DNA of 35,733 nt from Candidatus Tritonobacter lacicola (GCA_030765135.1 JAVCDC010000124.1:1-35733), one strand, 5' to 3'. Numbered from the stretch's first letter, positions 23,137 through 31,604 are shown. Numbers and translations: made by a program. The notes: generated by a model not told the origin, from the sequence alone.

Positions 23137-23179
23137 TGTTTCCTCGCAGTAGATTCGGCCCGGTTTAATATTTTTGTAG

Positions 23180-23220
23180 CTTCTCACCCACCCCCTACCC
23201 CCGGACAAGGAGAGGGAATA
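23180..23220. repeat. Pyrimidine-rich intergenic tract between dapA and dapB
   Basis: A C-rich run (CACCCACCCCCTACCCCC) followed by GGACAAGGAGAGGG. It is compositionally unlike the flanking genes and looks like a dispersed intergenic repeat. It falls in the 133-nt gap between the dapA stop and the dapB start. Confidence 0.35.
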
Positions 23221-23269
23221 TATGAAGCCACACTTTGTGTTTTAACGATGCTTTATCAGGATGAACCAG

Positions 23270-24136
23270 CTAAATGAGCGAGTAGCCCTTGAGGACCTCC
23301 TCCAGCTTTGCCCGGTTGGGTTCCGACATCGGGCAGAGCGGAAGCCTGAACTCCTCCTTTATCTTGCCCATCATGGCCAGGGCGGTTTTCACCGGTATCG
23401 GGTTGGTCTCGATGAAGAGCGCCTTGCTTATCGGGTATAGATGATAGTGGAGCTTCCGCGCCTCCTCGACCTTCCCGTTGTTGGCCAGGGAGACCATCTC
23501 CGCAACTTCATCCGGCATAATGTTGGCGACGACCGAGACCACACCCACGCCGCCATCGCAGATAACGGGGAACGTCAGGCTGTCGTCGCCGGAAAAGACG
23601 GCGATGTCGCAGAGGCTGAGGATGCCTGAGACCTGGTCAAGGGAACCGCTCGCCTCCTTGATGGCCACGATGTTCTCGATCTCCGAGAGTCGCGCCACTG
23701 TTTCGGGGGCAATGGAGACCCCTGTCCTGCCGGGGACGTTATAGATGAAGATGGGTATGTCGACCCCGGCGGCGATCTTGTGAAAGTGCCTGTAGAGGCC
23801 CTCCTGCGTGGGCTTGTTATAGTAAGGCGTGATCACAAGGGCCGCGTCGGCCCCGCAATTCCTGGCGTGCTTCGCAAGCCGCATCGCTTCCGCCGTGCTG
23901 TTCGACCCGCTGCCGGCCAGGACAGGCACCCGCCTGTTCACCTTCTCCACCACGAATTCGACTACCTTGTCGTGCTCCGGGTGGGAGAGGGTCGGCGACT
24001 CGCCGGTCGTCCCGCAGGGGAGGATTCCGCTCGTCCCGCCGGCAATCTGAAACTCAATGAGCCCGGCTAGCGTGTCCCAGTCCACCTCCCCGCCAGAGAA
24101 AGGCGTGACGATGGCTACGTAAGATCCACAGAGCAT
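23270..24136 (-). CDS. dapA: 4-hydroxy-tetrahydrodipicolinate synthase
   Basis: 288 aa TIM-barrel aldolase joining pyruvate and aspartate semialdehyde. The Schiff-base Lys160 (AIKEASG), Tyr132 (IYNVPGRTG) and the GTTGESPTL loop (42-50) match the well-studied enzyme almost position for position. GGGAGG lies 7 nt before the ATG, inside the 3' end of the preceding gene, whose stop is 1 nt upstream. First of the three dap genes in this operon. Confidence 0.95.
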   Translation of the reverse strand: MLCGSYVAIVTPFSGGEVDWDTLAGLIEFQIAGGTSGILPCGTTGESPTLSHPEHDKVVEFVVEKVNRRVPVLAGSGSNSTAEAMRLAKHARNCGADAALVITPYYNKPTQEGLYRHFHKIAAGVDIPIFIYNVPGRTGVSIAPETVARLSEIENIVAIKEASGSLDQVSGILSLCDIAVFSGDDSLTFPVICDGGVGVVSVVANIMPDEVAEMVSLANNGKVEEARKLHYHLYPISKALFIETNPIPVKTALAMMGKIKEEFRLPLCPMSEPNRAKLEEVLKGYSLI

Positions 24137-24137
24137 A

Positions 24138-24632
24138 TCAACCTCCCGCTCCTTCGGCTTCCTCCTGCGCCTTCTTCGAGAATGCCTTCCAGCACTTTTT
24201 GTTGCAGTAGTAGTTCCCGTTTCTGTAATACCAGCTTTTCTTACTGAGCGCTTTGTTGCATTCCTCGCAGTTGGTCGGCTTCTCCTTCTTGTATACGATA
24301 ACTTTCTCTTCCGTTGCGGTCGCCTTTTCAGGTGGTGGCGCAGCCTCGGCTGCTTCCTTCGCCTCTTCTTTCACCTCCGGCGTTTCCTCCGCGGCTGGCG
24401 CAGCTTCGGCTGTTTCCTTTGCCTCTTCTTTCACCTCCGGCGTTTCCTCCGCGGGTGGTGCAGCCTCGGCTGCTTCCTTCGCCTCTTCTTTCACCTCCGG
24501 CGCTTCCTCCGCGGCTGGCGCAGCCTCGGCTGCTTCCTTCGCCTCTTCTTTCACCTCCGGCGCTTCCTCCGCGGGTGGTGCTGCTTCGGTGGTTTCCTTC
24601 TGTTCCTCTTTCGGCTCTTCTATCATAATCAC
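24138..24632 (-). CDS. Glu/Ala/Pro-repeat protein with C-terminal four-cysteine zinc-binding motif
   Basis: 164 aa. Residues 17-96 are four 20-residue repeats of the form AAPPAEEAPEVKEEAKEAAE, acidic and probably disordered or helical. After a linker comes a small cysteine domain: Cys122, Cys125, Cys143, Cys147 (C-x2-C-x17-C-x3-C, with WYYRNGNYYC), resembling TRASH/YHS-type metal-binding modules. No signal peptide or membrane segment is seen. Its ATG overlaps by 4 nt the stop of an EF-Tu-domain-2-like protein, and dapA begins 1 nt after its stop. I do not recognise a named family; a metal-binding or scaffold role is a guess. Confidence 0.8.
   Translation of the reverse strand: MIMIEEPKEEQKETTEAAPPAEEAPEVKEEAKEAAEAAPAAEEAPEVKEEAKEAAEAAPPAEETPEVKEEAKETAEAAPAAEETPEVKEEAKEAAEAAPPPEKATATEEKVIVYKKEKPTNCEECNKALSKKSWYYRNGNYYCNKKCWKAFSKKAQEEAEGAGG
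24345..24584. repeat. Four tandem 60-bp coding repeats
   Basis: The sequence GCCTCTTCTTTCACCTCC recurs exactly every 60 bp (24361, 24421, 24481, 24541). Units alternate between APP and APA variants, and the first two units on the coding strand differ from the last two by Ala/Thr, hinting at growth by duplication of a pair. In-frame copy number could vary between strains. Confidence 0.9.
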
Positions 24633-24889
24633 TGCTCCGTTATTTTAAATACCCTGTCATGCTGCCGCGCATGCTCCTTTACCTTTATACCGATAGAGTC
24701 GCCGGCCTTAGCCGTCTCGACGGTTTCGTGCTCTATCTGCATGGATTCCACGACCTGGGTGAAGTCACTGGTGTGGCCCAGTATCCGGATCGTATCGCCT
24801 TTTTTAAGTGTCCCCCCCGTTAACTCTATGGCGGCGACCATCGGCTTCCCGAAATAGTGAGCAACCTTTCCTATCTCGACCTCAGCCAT
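24629..24889 (-). CDS. EF-Tu domain 2-like small protein (translation elongation factor-like)
   Basis: 86 aa, a lone beta-barrel of the elongation factor Tu domain 2 type: GKVAHYFGKPMVAAIELTGG, LKKGDTIRILG, the IEHETVETAKAGDSIGIKVK stretch and a final DRVFKITEQ. Such stand-alone proteins exist in various bacteria and archaea without a settled function; there is no GTPase domain. It starts 55 nt after the DUF72 gene and is coupled by a 4-nt overlap to the repeat/zinc protein, so the two probably act together. Confidence 0.82.
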   Translation of the reverse strand: MAEVEIGKVAHYFGKPMVAAIELTGGTLKKGDTIRILGHTSDFTQVVESMQIEHETVETAKAGDSIGIKVKEHARQHDRVFKITEQ

Positions 24890-24944
24890 CTTTCCCTCCC
24901 TGTGGGTGTTCCGGGTTTCCTCGCCCGCGAGCAGAAACTGTTGC

Positions 24945-25691
24945 TCAAGCGAGCTCCTCCATCATCTTCTCTATCATTGCCCTCAGTGTCAACGCGTTTT
25001 GCGCCGCGAAGGCCCGGTGGTCGTTGTTGAAGAAGATGTAGATATCCAGCCCGTCTTTAAGGGCTCGACAGATAAAATCGGCCCAATCGCCTAGTTCCCC
25101 GTCGCTGTATTTGCTCCTGTACCAGCTTTTCGCCCCGTGCATACGGATGTAAGCAAAGGGAGCGGTAACACGCCGTTCGCATTTTAGGCGAGGCGCGCTC
25201 ACTATGCAATAGCAAACGCCGTGCTTTTCGAGAAGCGAAAATGTCTCTTCGCAGATCCACGAGTCGTGCCTGAATTCCACGGCGTGGCGCATGCCGCCGG
25301 GAAGGAGGCCGATGAAATTCTCCAGTTTCCGGAGGTCTTTCTCCTGCTTCGGGGGGAGCTGGTAGAGGACGGGTCCCAGCTTTTTCCCCAGCCCCCCTAC
25401 CCTCTCCGCGAAGACATCCACGCTTTTCCCCTCCACGTTCAGCCTCTTCATGTGGGTGAGATAACGGCTTGCCTTCATTGCGAAGACGAAGTCCCCCGGT
25501 GTCTCCTTACCCCATTTCTCTATGGTCGAAGGGGAGGGCATGCGGTAGAAGCTGTAATTTATTTCGACCGCGGAGAAGGTTTTAACGTAGTGGGCGAACC
25601 ACTTCGACCTTGGAAGATCATCGGGATAGAAGAGCCCTTTCCAGTGGCCGTAGCTCCATCCCGAGGTCCCGACGAACAGCATTCCGGTCAT
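24945..25691 (-). CDS. DUF72 (YecE-like) family protein
   Basis: 248 aa from the ATG at 25691, whose ATGA overlaps the stop of the preceding gene. The frame stays open far upstream, but that part is a shadow of the phosphoesterase gene. DUF72 hallmarks: LFVGTSGWSYGHWKGLFYP, FSAVEINYSFYRMPS, FVFAMKASRYLTH, LGPVLYQLPP, AVEFRHDSW and YIFFNNDHRAFAAQNALTL. The family is predicted to be TIM-barrel-like; its biochemical role is unknown. Confidence 0.88.
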   Translation of the reverse strand: MTGMLFVGTSGWSYGHWKGLFYPDDLPRSKWFAHYVKTFSAVEINYSFYRMPSPSTIEKWGKETPGDFVFAMKASRYLTHMKRLNVEGKSVDVFAERVGGLGKKLGPVLYQLPPKQEKDLRKLENFIGLLPGGMRHAVEFRHDSWICEETFSLLEKHGVCYCIVSAPRLKCERRVTAPFAYIRMHGAKSWYRSKYSDGELGDWADFICRALKDGLDIYIFFNNDHRAFAAQNALTLRAMIEKMMEELA

Positions 25692-26551
25692 ACTTCGTCC
25701 CCTGGAAGGATAACGGGAGTGTCGGCCTCGCCGGGCTCGCACACGGAGACGACCGTGATCTCGGGCCTGCAGAGGAACCTGACTGGCCTCAGCGACCATC
25801 CCATTCCCCTGCTGACATAGAGGAACGTCCTCCTGACCTTGAAAAGGCCCTGCCGGTAGGCTGTATCGCGGGCGTACCCCGAGAACCGGTAGAGCTGCCG
25901 TATGCCGATCTGTCCGCCGTGAGTGTCGCCGGCGAATATGAGGTCGATGCCGGCGAGTGCGGCGGGCTTGGCGGCCGTCGGGGAGTGGGCGATCATGATC
26001 TTCGGCATATCTCCGGGGATACCATTTAACATTTTTTCCAGGTCGTACCTGTTCCTGCCGGTATCGACCCCTATCAGGCAGATGGGGTTTCCCGACTTCT
26101 TCCAGTCGACCTGTATGGCACGATCCTCCAGGATCGTCAGGCCCGCGGCTTTCCACCGGTCCCGGTGCTGCGGGGTGAAGAGGAACCTCTCATCCTCGCC
26201 GTATACGCCGTATTTCCATATCCTGGCCCTGAGCCGCCTCACGACTTCGATGGCGTCGTCGAGGGCCTCGGGCTTTCCGATGATGTCGCCGGTTATCAGA
26301 ATCACGTCGGGCTCGATGGAGGCCACCCTCCGTATGAGTTCCTCCTCCCGGAAGCCTATCCACCTGATGTGGAGGTCGGAGATCAAGAGTATGCGCAGCC
26401 CCCCGAGGTACGGGACGAGCTCCGGGCACCCGATGGCGACGTCCTCTACCGAGGGCCAGTTCGGCTCTATGAGGAATGAGGCCGTGTAGACGGACCATCC
26501 GGCCGCCAGGAGGAGCAGCGCGAGAAGTGAGAATACGAGCGCTGTCTTCAT
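25688..26551 (-). CDS. Membrane-anchored calcineurin-like metallophosphoesterase with altered metal site
   Basis: 287 aa. A hydrophobic helix at residues 3-25 anchors the protein, then comes a metallophosphoesterase fold. Kept motifs: Asp59 and His61 (SDLHI), Asp89 (TGDII), His189 (AHSP) and His211 (DTHGGQ). Two normal motifs are changed: the GNH(D/E) motif after GVY reads GED (118-120), with apparent loss of a few residues, and GHTHGGQ reads GDTHGGQ (Asp209). Relatives such as YkuE cleave phosphoesters at the membrane; with these changes activity or metal use may be different or lost. It overlaps glycosyltransferase and DUF72 genes by 4 nt on either side. Confidence 0.85.
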   Translation of the reverse strand: MKTALVFSLLALLLLAAGWSVYTASFLIEPNWPSVEDVAIGCPELVPYLGGLRILLISDLHIRWIGFREEELIRRVASIEPDVILITGDIIGKPEALDDAIEVVRRLRARIWKYGVYGEDERFLFTPQHRDRWKAAGLTILEDRAIQVDWKKSGNPICLIGVDTGRNRYDLEKMLNGIPGDMPKIMIAHSPTAAKPAALAGIDLIFAGDTHGGQIGIRQLYRFSGYARDTAYRQGLFKVRRTFLYVSRGMGWSLRPVRFLCRPEITVVSVCEPGEADTPVILPGDEV

Positions 26552-28566
26552 TTACGGCGCATGTTTCCTGTGAGCCTTCTGAGGAGTCTCTTCGCCCTGA
26601 GGCCGTATCTCACGGCGGGCCGCGAGAGTATATAGTCAAGCTCACCCCTCAGGCGCCCGGCCTGTTGTCTCTGCCTCCCGAGCTCGGCTATCAGCCAGTC
26701 TGTGAGGTCGATGCTCAGCCTGCCGAATCTTTCGGCCTTCTCCCCGATGGGTGTGGGCGGCCCCTCTATCAGCCCGGAGAAGTATTCCCATATGCGGTCC
26801 GCCTGGATGTCCCAGTCGAACCGCGCGGCGGTCTCCATGCCGTTTTTCACGATTTTTCTCCGGAGGTCGCCGTCGTCCATGAGCCTCATGACACTGTGGG
26901 CAAGCGCGTCCGGGTCGCCGGGAGGGACGAGAAGCGCGTTGATCCCATCGCGCGCGTATTCTCTTATGCCCCCGCAGTCGGTCAGCACCGACGGGACGCC
27001 CGAGGCCATTGCCTCCAGGCCTATCAGGCCGAAACCGTGGAAGGCGGAGGGGTCGATGACGACGTCCGCGCGGGAGAGGAGGAGGGCCGTCTCCTCCCTC
27101 GAAAGGACGCCGTGATGGACGTAAGAGAAATGGACCTTTCCGGGATCCACCCACGCCGGGCCGAAGAGGTACACCTTGACCTTCCTTCTGGCCGAGAGCA
27201 TCCGGAGAGCATTGAAGAGGTTCTCCCTACCGCGCCTCGGCTCGACCCGGACCATTGCCGCTACGTGGGCGGTTTTTCTTGCCGCCCCGCCGCGCGGATA
27301 GAAGAGATTCCTGTCCACGCCCAGGGGTATCATGATGCTTTCATGGCCGTGCTCGGAGAGGAGCTTGTCGTGGAGCCAGGTTGAAATCGTGATCCTGTTA
27401 TCTATGAGCGGGTAGGTGAGGACCGCCCCTTCCCGGGAACTTCCTTCGAACCATGACTCGTAGTCCTGTATATAGTAAGCGAGGCGGATGTCTTTCTCGT
27501 TCATGTAGGCGGAGCCGATCGGGTAAACGGTGTGGTGGGAGGTGGCGACCACCAGCTTTGCCCGCGGCGGCGAGCCCCTGAAAGCCGAGAGGCTATCGTA
27601 GACTATCGGCTCGAAGAGCGTCTCCATCTTCAGCGTCGGCGGCGAGAAAGTGGCTACCGAGGCGCGCACCCCCTTGAGGATGAGGCGGTTGACGATTTCG
27701 ATAATATCGATGACCCCGCCGTATGTGCCCATCTGCATCAGGACGAAGAGGACGTCGAGATCCCCTTCCCCACGCGGGACCGCAGCCGAAAGCTCCATCG
27801 TATCCTTATTCCTTAAGTAGCCGAGATCGTCCCGCCTTCCGTATTCGTCCATGTCCTTTCCATATTGTTTCTTCCACCTTGACATGAAGAGCTCCAGGTT
27901 CTCCTTCAGGGGCCAGTCGTAACTCCTCCTGGATGCGCCCTCGACGTGGTAAATGTAGGTATCGTCTGCTATCACCGCCGAAAAACCGGCGCTCGCGGCG
28001 CGGTACTGGTAGTCGCACTCTTCCGCGTAGCCCATTCCGAAGGCCTCGTCGAAGAGGCCGATCGCGTCGATGAGCTCCTGCGTGACGAGGAGGCAGAAGC
28101 CGACCACGGTTACTGCCGGAGGATAATTTTTCAGCGATGACTTCTCGATGAGCTCGTTTACCCGGGTGAAGTCGAGGCCGGGCGGCATCCGTATCGTCAG
28201 GGTCTGGGCGCTGTTCGACAGGGGGCTCACCAGGCCGACGTTCGGCCCGCTCCCGGCGGCGCGCGCGAGCTTCGTCAGCCATCCCGGCGTGACTATCGTG
28301 TCGCTGTTGAGGAGGACCTTGTATCTGCTCCTCGAGAAAGAGAGGCCCCTGTTCGCGCTTTTAAGATAGCCTATGCTCTTTTTATTGTTGAGTGCGGTAA
28401 CGCCCTTGAGGGAAGAGATATACTCCGTGGTGACCCTGTCGCTCCCGTCGTTCACAACGATGAGCCGGTAGTCCGTATAGAAGGTGTTTGCGCGCACGCT
28501 CTCCACGCACCTCGCCAGGTGGTGGAGACAGTTATGAACGCATATGATGATGTCGCACTCAGCCAT
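26548..28566 (-). CDS. Two-domain glycosyltransferase (family 2 plus family 4)
   Basis: 672 aa from the ATG at 28566 (MAECDIIICVHN); the 24 residues ahead of it in the open frame overlap the upstream gene and are not family-like. Residues 1-~270 are a GT2 domain (VVNDGSD, LLNSDT as DXD, GFCLLV, YAEECDYQYR). Residues ~300-650 are a GT4 GT-B domain with TSHHT, IDNRITISTWLHD, the acceptor motif HGFGLIGLEAMASGVPSVLTDCGG, and a donor site. Both halves appear complete, so one polypeptide may add two successive sugars to a surface glycan. It overlaps the preceding GT2 gene by 8 nt. Confidence 0.87.
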   Translation of the reverse strand: MAECDIIICVHNCLHHLARCVESVRANTFYTDYRLIVVNDGSDRVTTEYISSLKGVTALNNKKSIGYLKSANRGLSFSRSRYKVLLNSDTIVTPGWLTKLARAAGSGPNVGLVSPLSNSAQTLTIRMPPGLDFTRVNELIEKSSLKNYPPAVTVVGFCLLVTQELIDAIGLFDEAFGMGYAEECDYQYRAASAGFSAVIADDTYIYHVEGASRRSYDWPLKENLELFMSRWKKQYGKDMDEYGRRDDLGYLRNKDTMELSAAVPRGEGDLDVLFVLMQMGTYGGVIDIIEIVNRLILKGVRASVATFSPPTLKMETLFEPIVYDSLSAFRGSPPRAKLVVATSHHTVYPIGSAYMNEKDIRLAYYIQDYESWFEGSSREGAVLTYPLIDNRITISTWLHDKLLSEHGHESIMIPLGVDRNLFYPRGGAARKTAHVAAMVRVEPRRGRENLFNALRMLSARRKVKVYLFGPAWVDPGKVHFSYVHHGVLSREETALLLSRADVVIDPSAFHGFGLIGLEAMASGVPSVLTDCGGIREYARDGINALLVPPGDPDALAHSVMRLMDDGDLRRKIVKNGMETAARFDWDIQADRIWEYFSGLIEGPPTPIGEKAERFGRLSIDLTDWLIAELGRQRQQAGRLRGELDYILSRPAVRYGLRAKRLLRRLTGNMRRK

Positions 28567-29668
28567 CTGATACTCCGCCGATTCCGGCTTTGATCTTCCT
28601 GATGAACCAGCGGGGCAGTATCCTCCCCAGTTTATCAAGTACTTTGCCTGCTTTGATGATCCTCTCCTTATCCTCGAGGAGTCCCTCCAGCTCCTCTACA
28701 CGCCGCCGGAGTAGCTTCGTCTTCTCCACCATCGCAAGCTTCCACTCCATGTCCCAGCGCCCCTCGCCGTCTTCCATGTCGAGCCCGTCCTCCGCCCGCG
28801 AGCCGTCCGCTTTCTCATGCCGGAGGCCGTGCATGATGCCTACCAGGTAGTAATAGTCCAGGACGGCGTCGTAGAAGTCGCGCTTGAACTTCGGGTCCGC
28901 TATGCGGCGAAGGTTGAGATACTCTCCCAACTCCGGGTGCTTGAGGTAGAATATGGCAGCCGCCCTGCCGGCCCTGAGCTGGCGTTTGATGAACGCGGCC
29001 AGATCGGTCGGGTGGTAGTGGTAGGCGACGGCCCTCTCGTTGTATATGGTCCTTATCCCCTTCTTCCATATCCGGTAGCCGAGCTCGATGTCCTCGAAGG
29101 CGGCGTCCGGGAAGTCCTCGTCGAAGGCGCCGATATCCTCAACGATGCTTTTATTCATGGATAGGTTCGAGGCGTAGAAGTGGGGATAGCTGACGTTCAT
29201 CCTCTCGCTTTTGATCCTGGGGTAGTTGAACTGGAGCCTGGTGTTGATGTATCTCATGAAGGGGGTTATCTCGAGGGACGGGTGCCAGTCGATGTGTCCA
29301 AGGATGACCGAGCCAGGCCATTCGCCGTGGCCCTCCAGGTGCACGGCGACCAGCTGCGGGGACGCTATCATGTCGTCGCCGGAAAAGAGCAGAAGCGCTC
29401 CCCGGGCTTTCTCAATACCGGCGTTTCTCGCCCGCGCCGGACCCCCTGCCTCCCGCCTGATGCAGGTGAGGTCGAAGGGGGAGGAAGTCCTGAATTCCTC
29501 GACCATCTTTCCCGTTCCGTCGGTGCTTCCGTCGTCGACCACGATGACCTCGAAAGAGCGTGGCGGGATATCTTGACCGGCGTAACTGGCGAGGACCTTC
29601 GAGAGAATATCCCTCCTGTCCCTCGTGGGGATGATGACGCTTATCCTGGGGTATTTGTGCTCCTTCAT
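28559..29668 (-). CDS. Glycosyltransferase family 2 with C-terminal coiled coil
   Basis: 369 aa if started at the ATG at 29668 (MKEHKYPRISVIIPTRDR). The frame is open to 29770, but that part runs into an intergenic repeat. The GT-A domain has VVDDGSTDGT, GPARARNAGI, the DXD-like FSGDDM and FEDIELGYRIW. Residues ~295-350 are charged with heptad-like leucines (RRRVEELEGLLEDKERI), a likely coiled coil for partner binding, and the end is basic with aromatic residues (RWFIRKIKAG). Probably surface polysaccharide assembly with the next gene. The start has no clear ribosome binding site. Confidence 0.83.
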   Translation of the reverse strand: MKEHKYPRISVIIPTRDRRDILSKVLASYAGQDIPPRSFEVIVVDDGSTDGTGKMVEEFRTSSPFDLTCIRREAGGPARARNAGIEKARGALLLFSGDDMIASPQLVAVHLEGHGEWPGSVILGHIDWHPSLEITPFMRYINTRLQFNYPRIKSERMNVSYPHFYASNLSMNKSIVEDIGAFDEDFPDAAFEDIELGYRIWKKGIRTIYNERAVAYHYHPTDLAAFIKRQLRAGRAAAIFYLKHPELGEYLNLRRIADPKFKRDFYDAVLDYYYLVGIMHGLRHEKADGSRAEDGLDMEDGEGRWDMEWKLAMVEKTKLLRRRVEELEGLLEDKERIIKAGKVLDKLGRILPRWFIRKIKAGIGGVSDG

Positions 29669-29755
29669 GCCCGGTGACGCAATTGTAGCTTTCGCCACCA
29701 CGGTTTTGAAGCTTTTTAACGATTCCGACTTCGATAAATACTGATTAAACCACCT

Positions 29756-29795
29756 GCCACGAAGGCACAAAGTTCAGAAAAATATTAACACGAAA
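29756..29795. repeat. GCCACGAAGGCACAAAG-type intergenic tract
   Basis: GCCACGAAGGCACAAAG at 29756-29772 followed by ACACGAAAGCAC (29789-29800). It resembles the tract at 1611-1640 and lies in the divergent promoter gap between the glycosyltransferase and the symporter. The rest of this ~265-nt gap is AT-rich and holds no gene. Confidence 0.4.
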
Positions 29796-29934
29796 GCACT
29801 TTTCCTTTAACTTATATTTTTTTCCCACGTTAGGCAAAAGAGAATATAAAATATTTATTAAAAAATATCATGGGTGCTCCAAGGGTCGCCGCGAGGTTGT
29901 AACAGGTGGTGTAGTGTGGCATAATTTTATGCCT

Positions 29935-31509
29935 ATGAAGGCGCGCGAACACTGGAGCTCCGGCCTCGGCTTCGTCCTGGCCGCGGCGGGTTCCGCAATA
30001 GGCCTGGGAAACATCTGGAAGTTCCCCTACATCACCGGCGAGAACGGTGGAGGCGCGTTCGTCCTGATCTACCTCATATGCATCCTCGTCATAGGGATGC
30101 CCGTCATGCTCTGCGAGATCACACTCGGCAGGCATACGCAGAGGAATCCTGTCGGCGCCTTCAGGGCCGTCTCGCCCGGCTCGTCTGTCTTCGCTCACCT
30201 GATCGGCATCCTCGTCGTGCTGGGCGGGTTGATAATGCTCGTCTTCGGAAGTTGGGGATGGGGGGCGCTCCTCCTCGTGATCGGCGCGCTGATCTTCCGC
30301 TTCGGCTGGACGATGGCGGGCGCGATGGGCGTGATGTCGGGCTTCGTAATACTCTCCTTTTACAGCGTGGTCGCCGGCTGGACGATAGGGTACATCTGGA
30401 AGGCCCTCGCAGGCTCCCTGAGTTTCAACACGGTCTCCGAGGCCGGGGCGTACTTCAAAGTGTATTCCACGAACCCGTGGTGGGGCATCGGCTGCCACGG
30501 CCTCTTCATGATCATGTGCATAATGATAATTTATAAAGGGGTCCGCCGCGGCATAGAGCGCTGGTCCAAGATACTCATGCCCGTTCTGCTCCTCCTGCTC
30601 GTAGTTTTGATAGTCAGGGGGCTCACGCTCGAGGGTGCGGTAGAGGGGGTGCGGTTCTACCTCACACCCGACTTCAGCAAGATCGGCGCCAGGTCCGTGC
30701 TCATCGCCCTCGGCCACGCCTTCTTCTCGCTCAGCCTGGGGATGGGCGCCATGATCACATACGGAAGCTACGTCTCCCGCGAGGAAAACATATTCCGCTC
30801 GACCCTTTTTATATGCATTCTGGACACGGCGATAGCCATCATGGCGGGCCTGGCTATCTTCCCGGCGGTCTTCGCTTTCGGCTTTGAGCCCGGCACGGGC
30901 CCGGGTCTCGCGTTCCAGGTCCTGCCGGCCGTTTTTCACCAGATACCGGCGGGGTCCCTGTGGGCGGCCCTGTTTTTCCTGCTGTTGCTTGTCGCGGCGC
31001 TCACATCCGGCATAAGCCTGCTTGAGGTCGTGACGGCGTACTTCGTGGACGAGAGGAGATGGAGCAGGCACCGCGCGGCCATGTTCTTCGGTTTCGTCAT
31101 CTTTCTCATCGGGATCCCGTGTTCGTTGAGCATCCACGGCTGGGAGCGGGTCGAATGGCTCCATGTGCCCCTCGTGAAGGTGTTCCAGGTGTCGCAGGCC
31201 TCCTTCTTCGACTTCATGGACGACCTCGCCTCGAACTGGATGCTTCCCCTGGGCGGTCTGCTCATATCGCTCTTCGTTGGTTGGATCTGGGGGACGAAAA
31301 AGGCCATCGAGGAGATACGTCACGGATCGCGCAATTTCGCCGACGTCCACCTCGTGGCCCTTCTGGCGGGCCTGAGGGACGACCCCAGCCACAACTCCCC
31401 TATACATGTCCTCACGCTCGCCTCGCTCTGGGGCATATTCATCCGTTTCATAAGCCCCGTCGCGGTGACCATCGCCTTCCTCTTCACGGTCGGCTGGCTG
31501 AAGCTTTAA
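29935..31509 (+). CDS. Sodium:neurotransmitter symporter family transporter
   Basis: 524 aa from the ATG at 29935 (MKAREHWSSGLGF); an earlier GTG at 29914 is possible. Inner-membrane LeuT-fold transporter that uses the Na+ gradient to take up amino acids or related solutes. The TM1 sodium/substrate signature GSAIGLGNIWKFPY is at residues ~19-32, with about 12 hydrophobic segments through the protein. TM6 region FFSLSLGMGAMITYGSYV and TM8 region LTSGISLLE fit the family. Stand-alone gene, divergent from the glycosyltransferase run and convergent with the lipoprotein gene. The substrate cannot be assigned. Confidence 0.93.
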   Translation: MKAREHWSSGLGFVLAAAGSAIGLGNIWKFPYITGENGGGAFVLIYLICILVIGMPVMLCEITLGRHTQRNPVGAFRAVSPGSSVFAHLIGILVVLGGLIMLVFGSWGWGALLLVIGALIFRFGWTMAGAMGVMSGFVILSFYSVVAGWTIGYIWKALAGSLSFNTVSEAGAYFKVYSTNPWWGIGCHGLFMIMCIMIIYKGVRRGIERWSKILMPVLLLLLVVLIVRGLTLEGAVEGVRFYLTPDFSKIGARSVLIALGHAFFSLSLGMGAMITYGSYVSREENIFRSTLFICILDTAIAIMAGLAIFPAVFAFGFEPGTGPGLAFQVLPAVFHQIPAGSLWAALFFLLLLVAALTSGISLLEVVTAYFVDERRWSRHRAAMFFGFVIFLIGIPCSLSIHGWERVEWLHVPLVKVFQVSQASFFDFMDDLASNWMLPLGGLLISLFVGWIWGTKKAIEEIRHGSRNFADVHLVALLAGLRDDPSHNSPIHVLTLASLWGIFIRFISPVAVTIAFLFTVGWLKL

Positions 31510-31548
31510 GCTGTGGCCGGCCTGATCTTGGGGGTCTTTGGCGTTTTC

Positions 31549-31598
31549 CGGCCGTTGATCGGCCGAACACGTTTTGCCGCTGCGCCGCCGGCGGCGCA
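31549..31598. repeat. Two GC-rich inverted repeats in a convergent intergenic gap
   Basis: CGGCCG-TTGAT-CGGCCG (31549-31565) and an 18-bp perfect palindrome TGCGCCGCC/GGCGGCGCA (31581-31598). They lie between the convergent symporter and lipoprotein stops, where they could act as a bidirectional terminator even though the T tract is weak (only GTTTT at 31571-31575). Confidence 0.45.
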
Positions 31599-31604
31599 CG
31601 GAAA

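Noticed and set aside
24345-24584. CRISPR array, suggested by regular 60-bp spacing
   Set aside because: There are no unique spacers; whole units are near-identical and in frame within a coding sequence.
25692-26156. N-terminal extension of the DUF72 protein to ~403 residues
   Set aside because: The extra ~155 residues are a shadow of the phosphoesterase gene; the ATG at 25691 overlaps the upstream stop as ATGA and begins the family's usual N terminus.
29830-31599. A 589-codon open frame antisense to the symporter gene
   Set aside because: It mirrors the symporter codons, is extremely rich in Arg, Asp, Glu and His without any family pattern, and the plus strand encodes a full-length, motif-bearing transporter.
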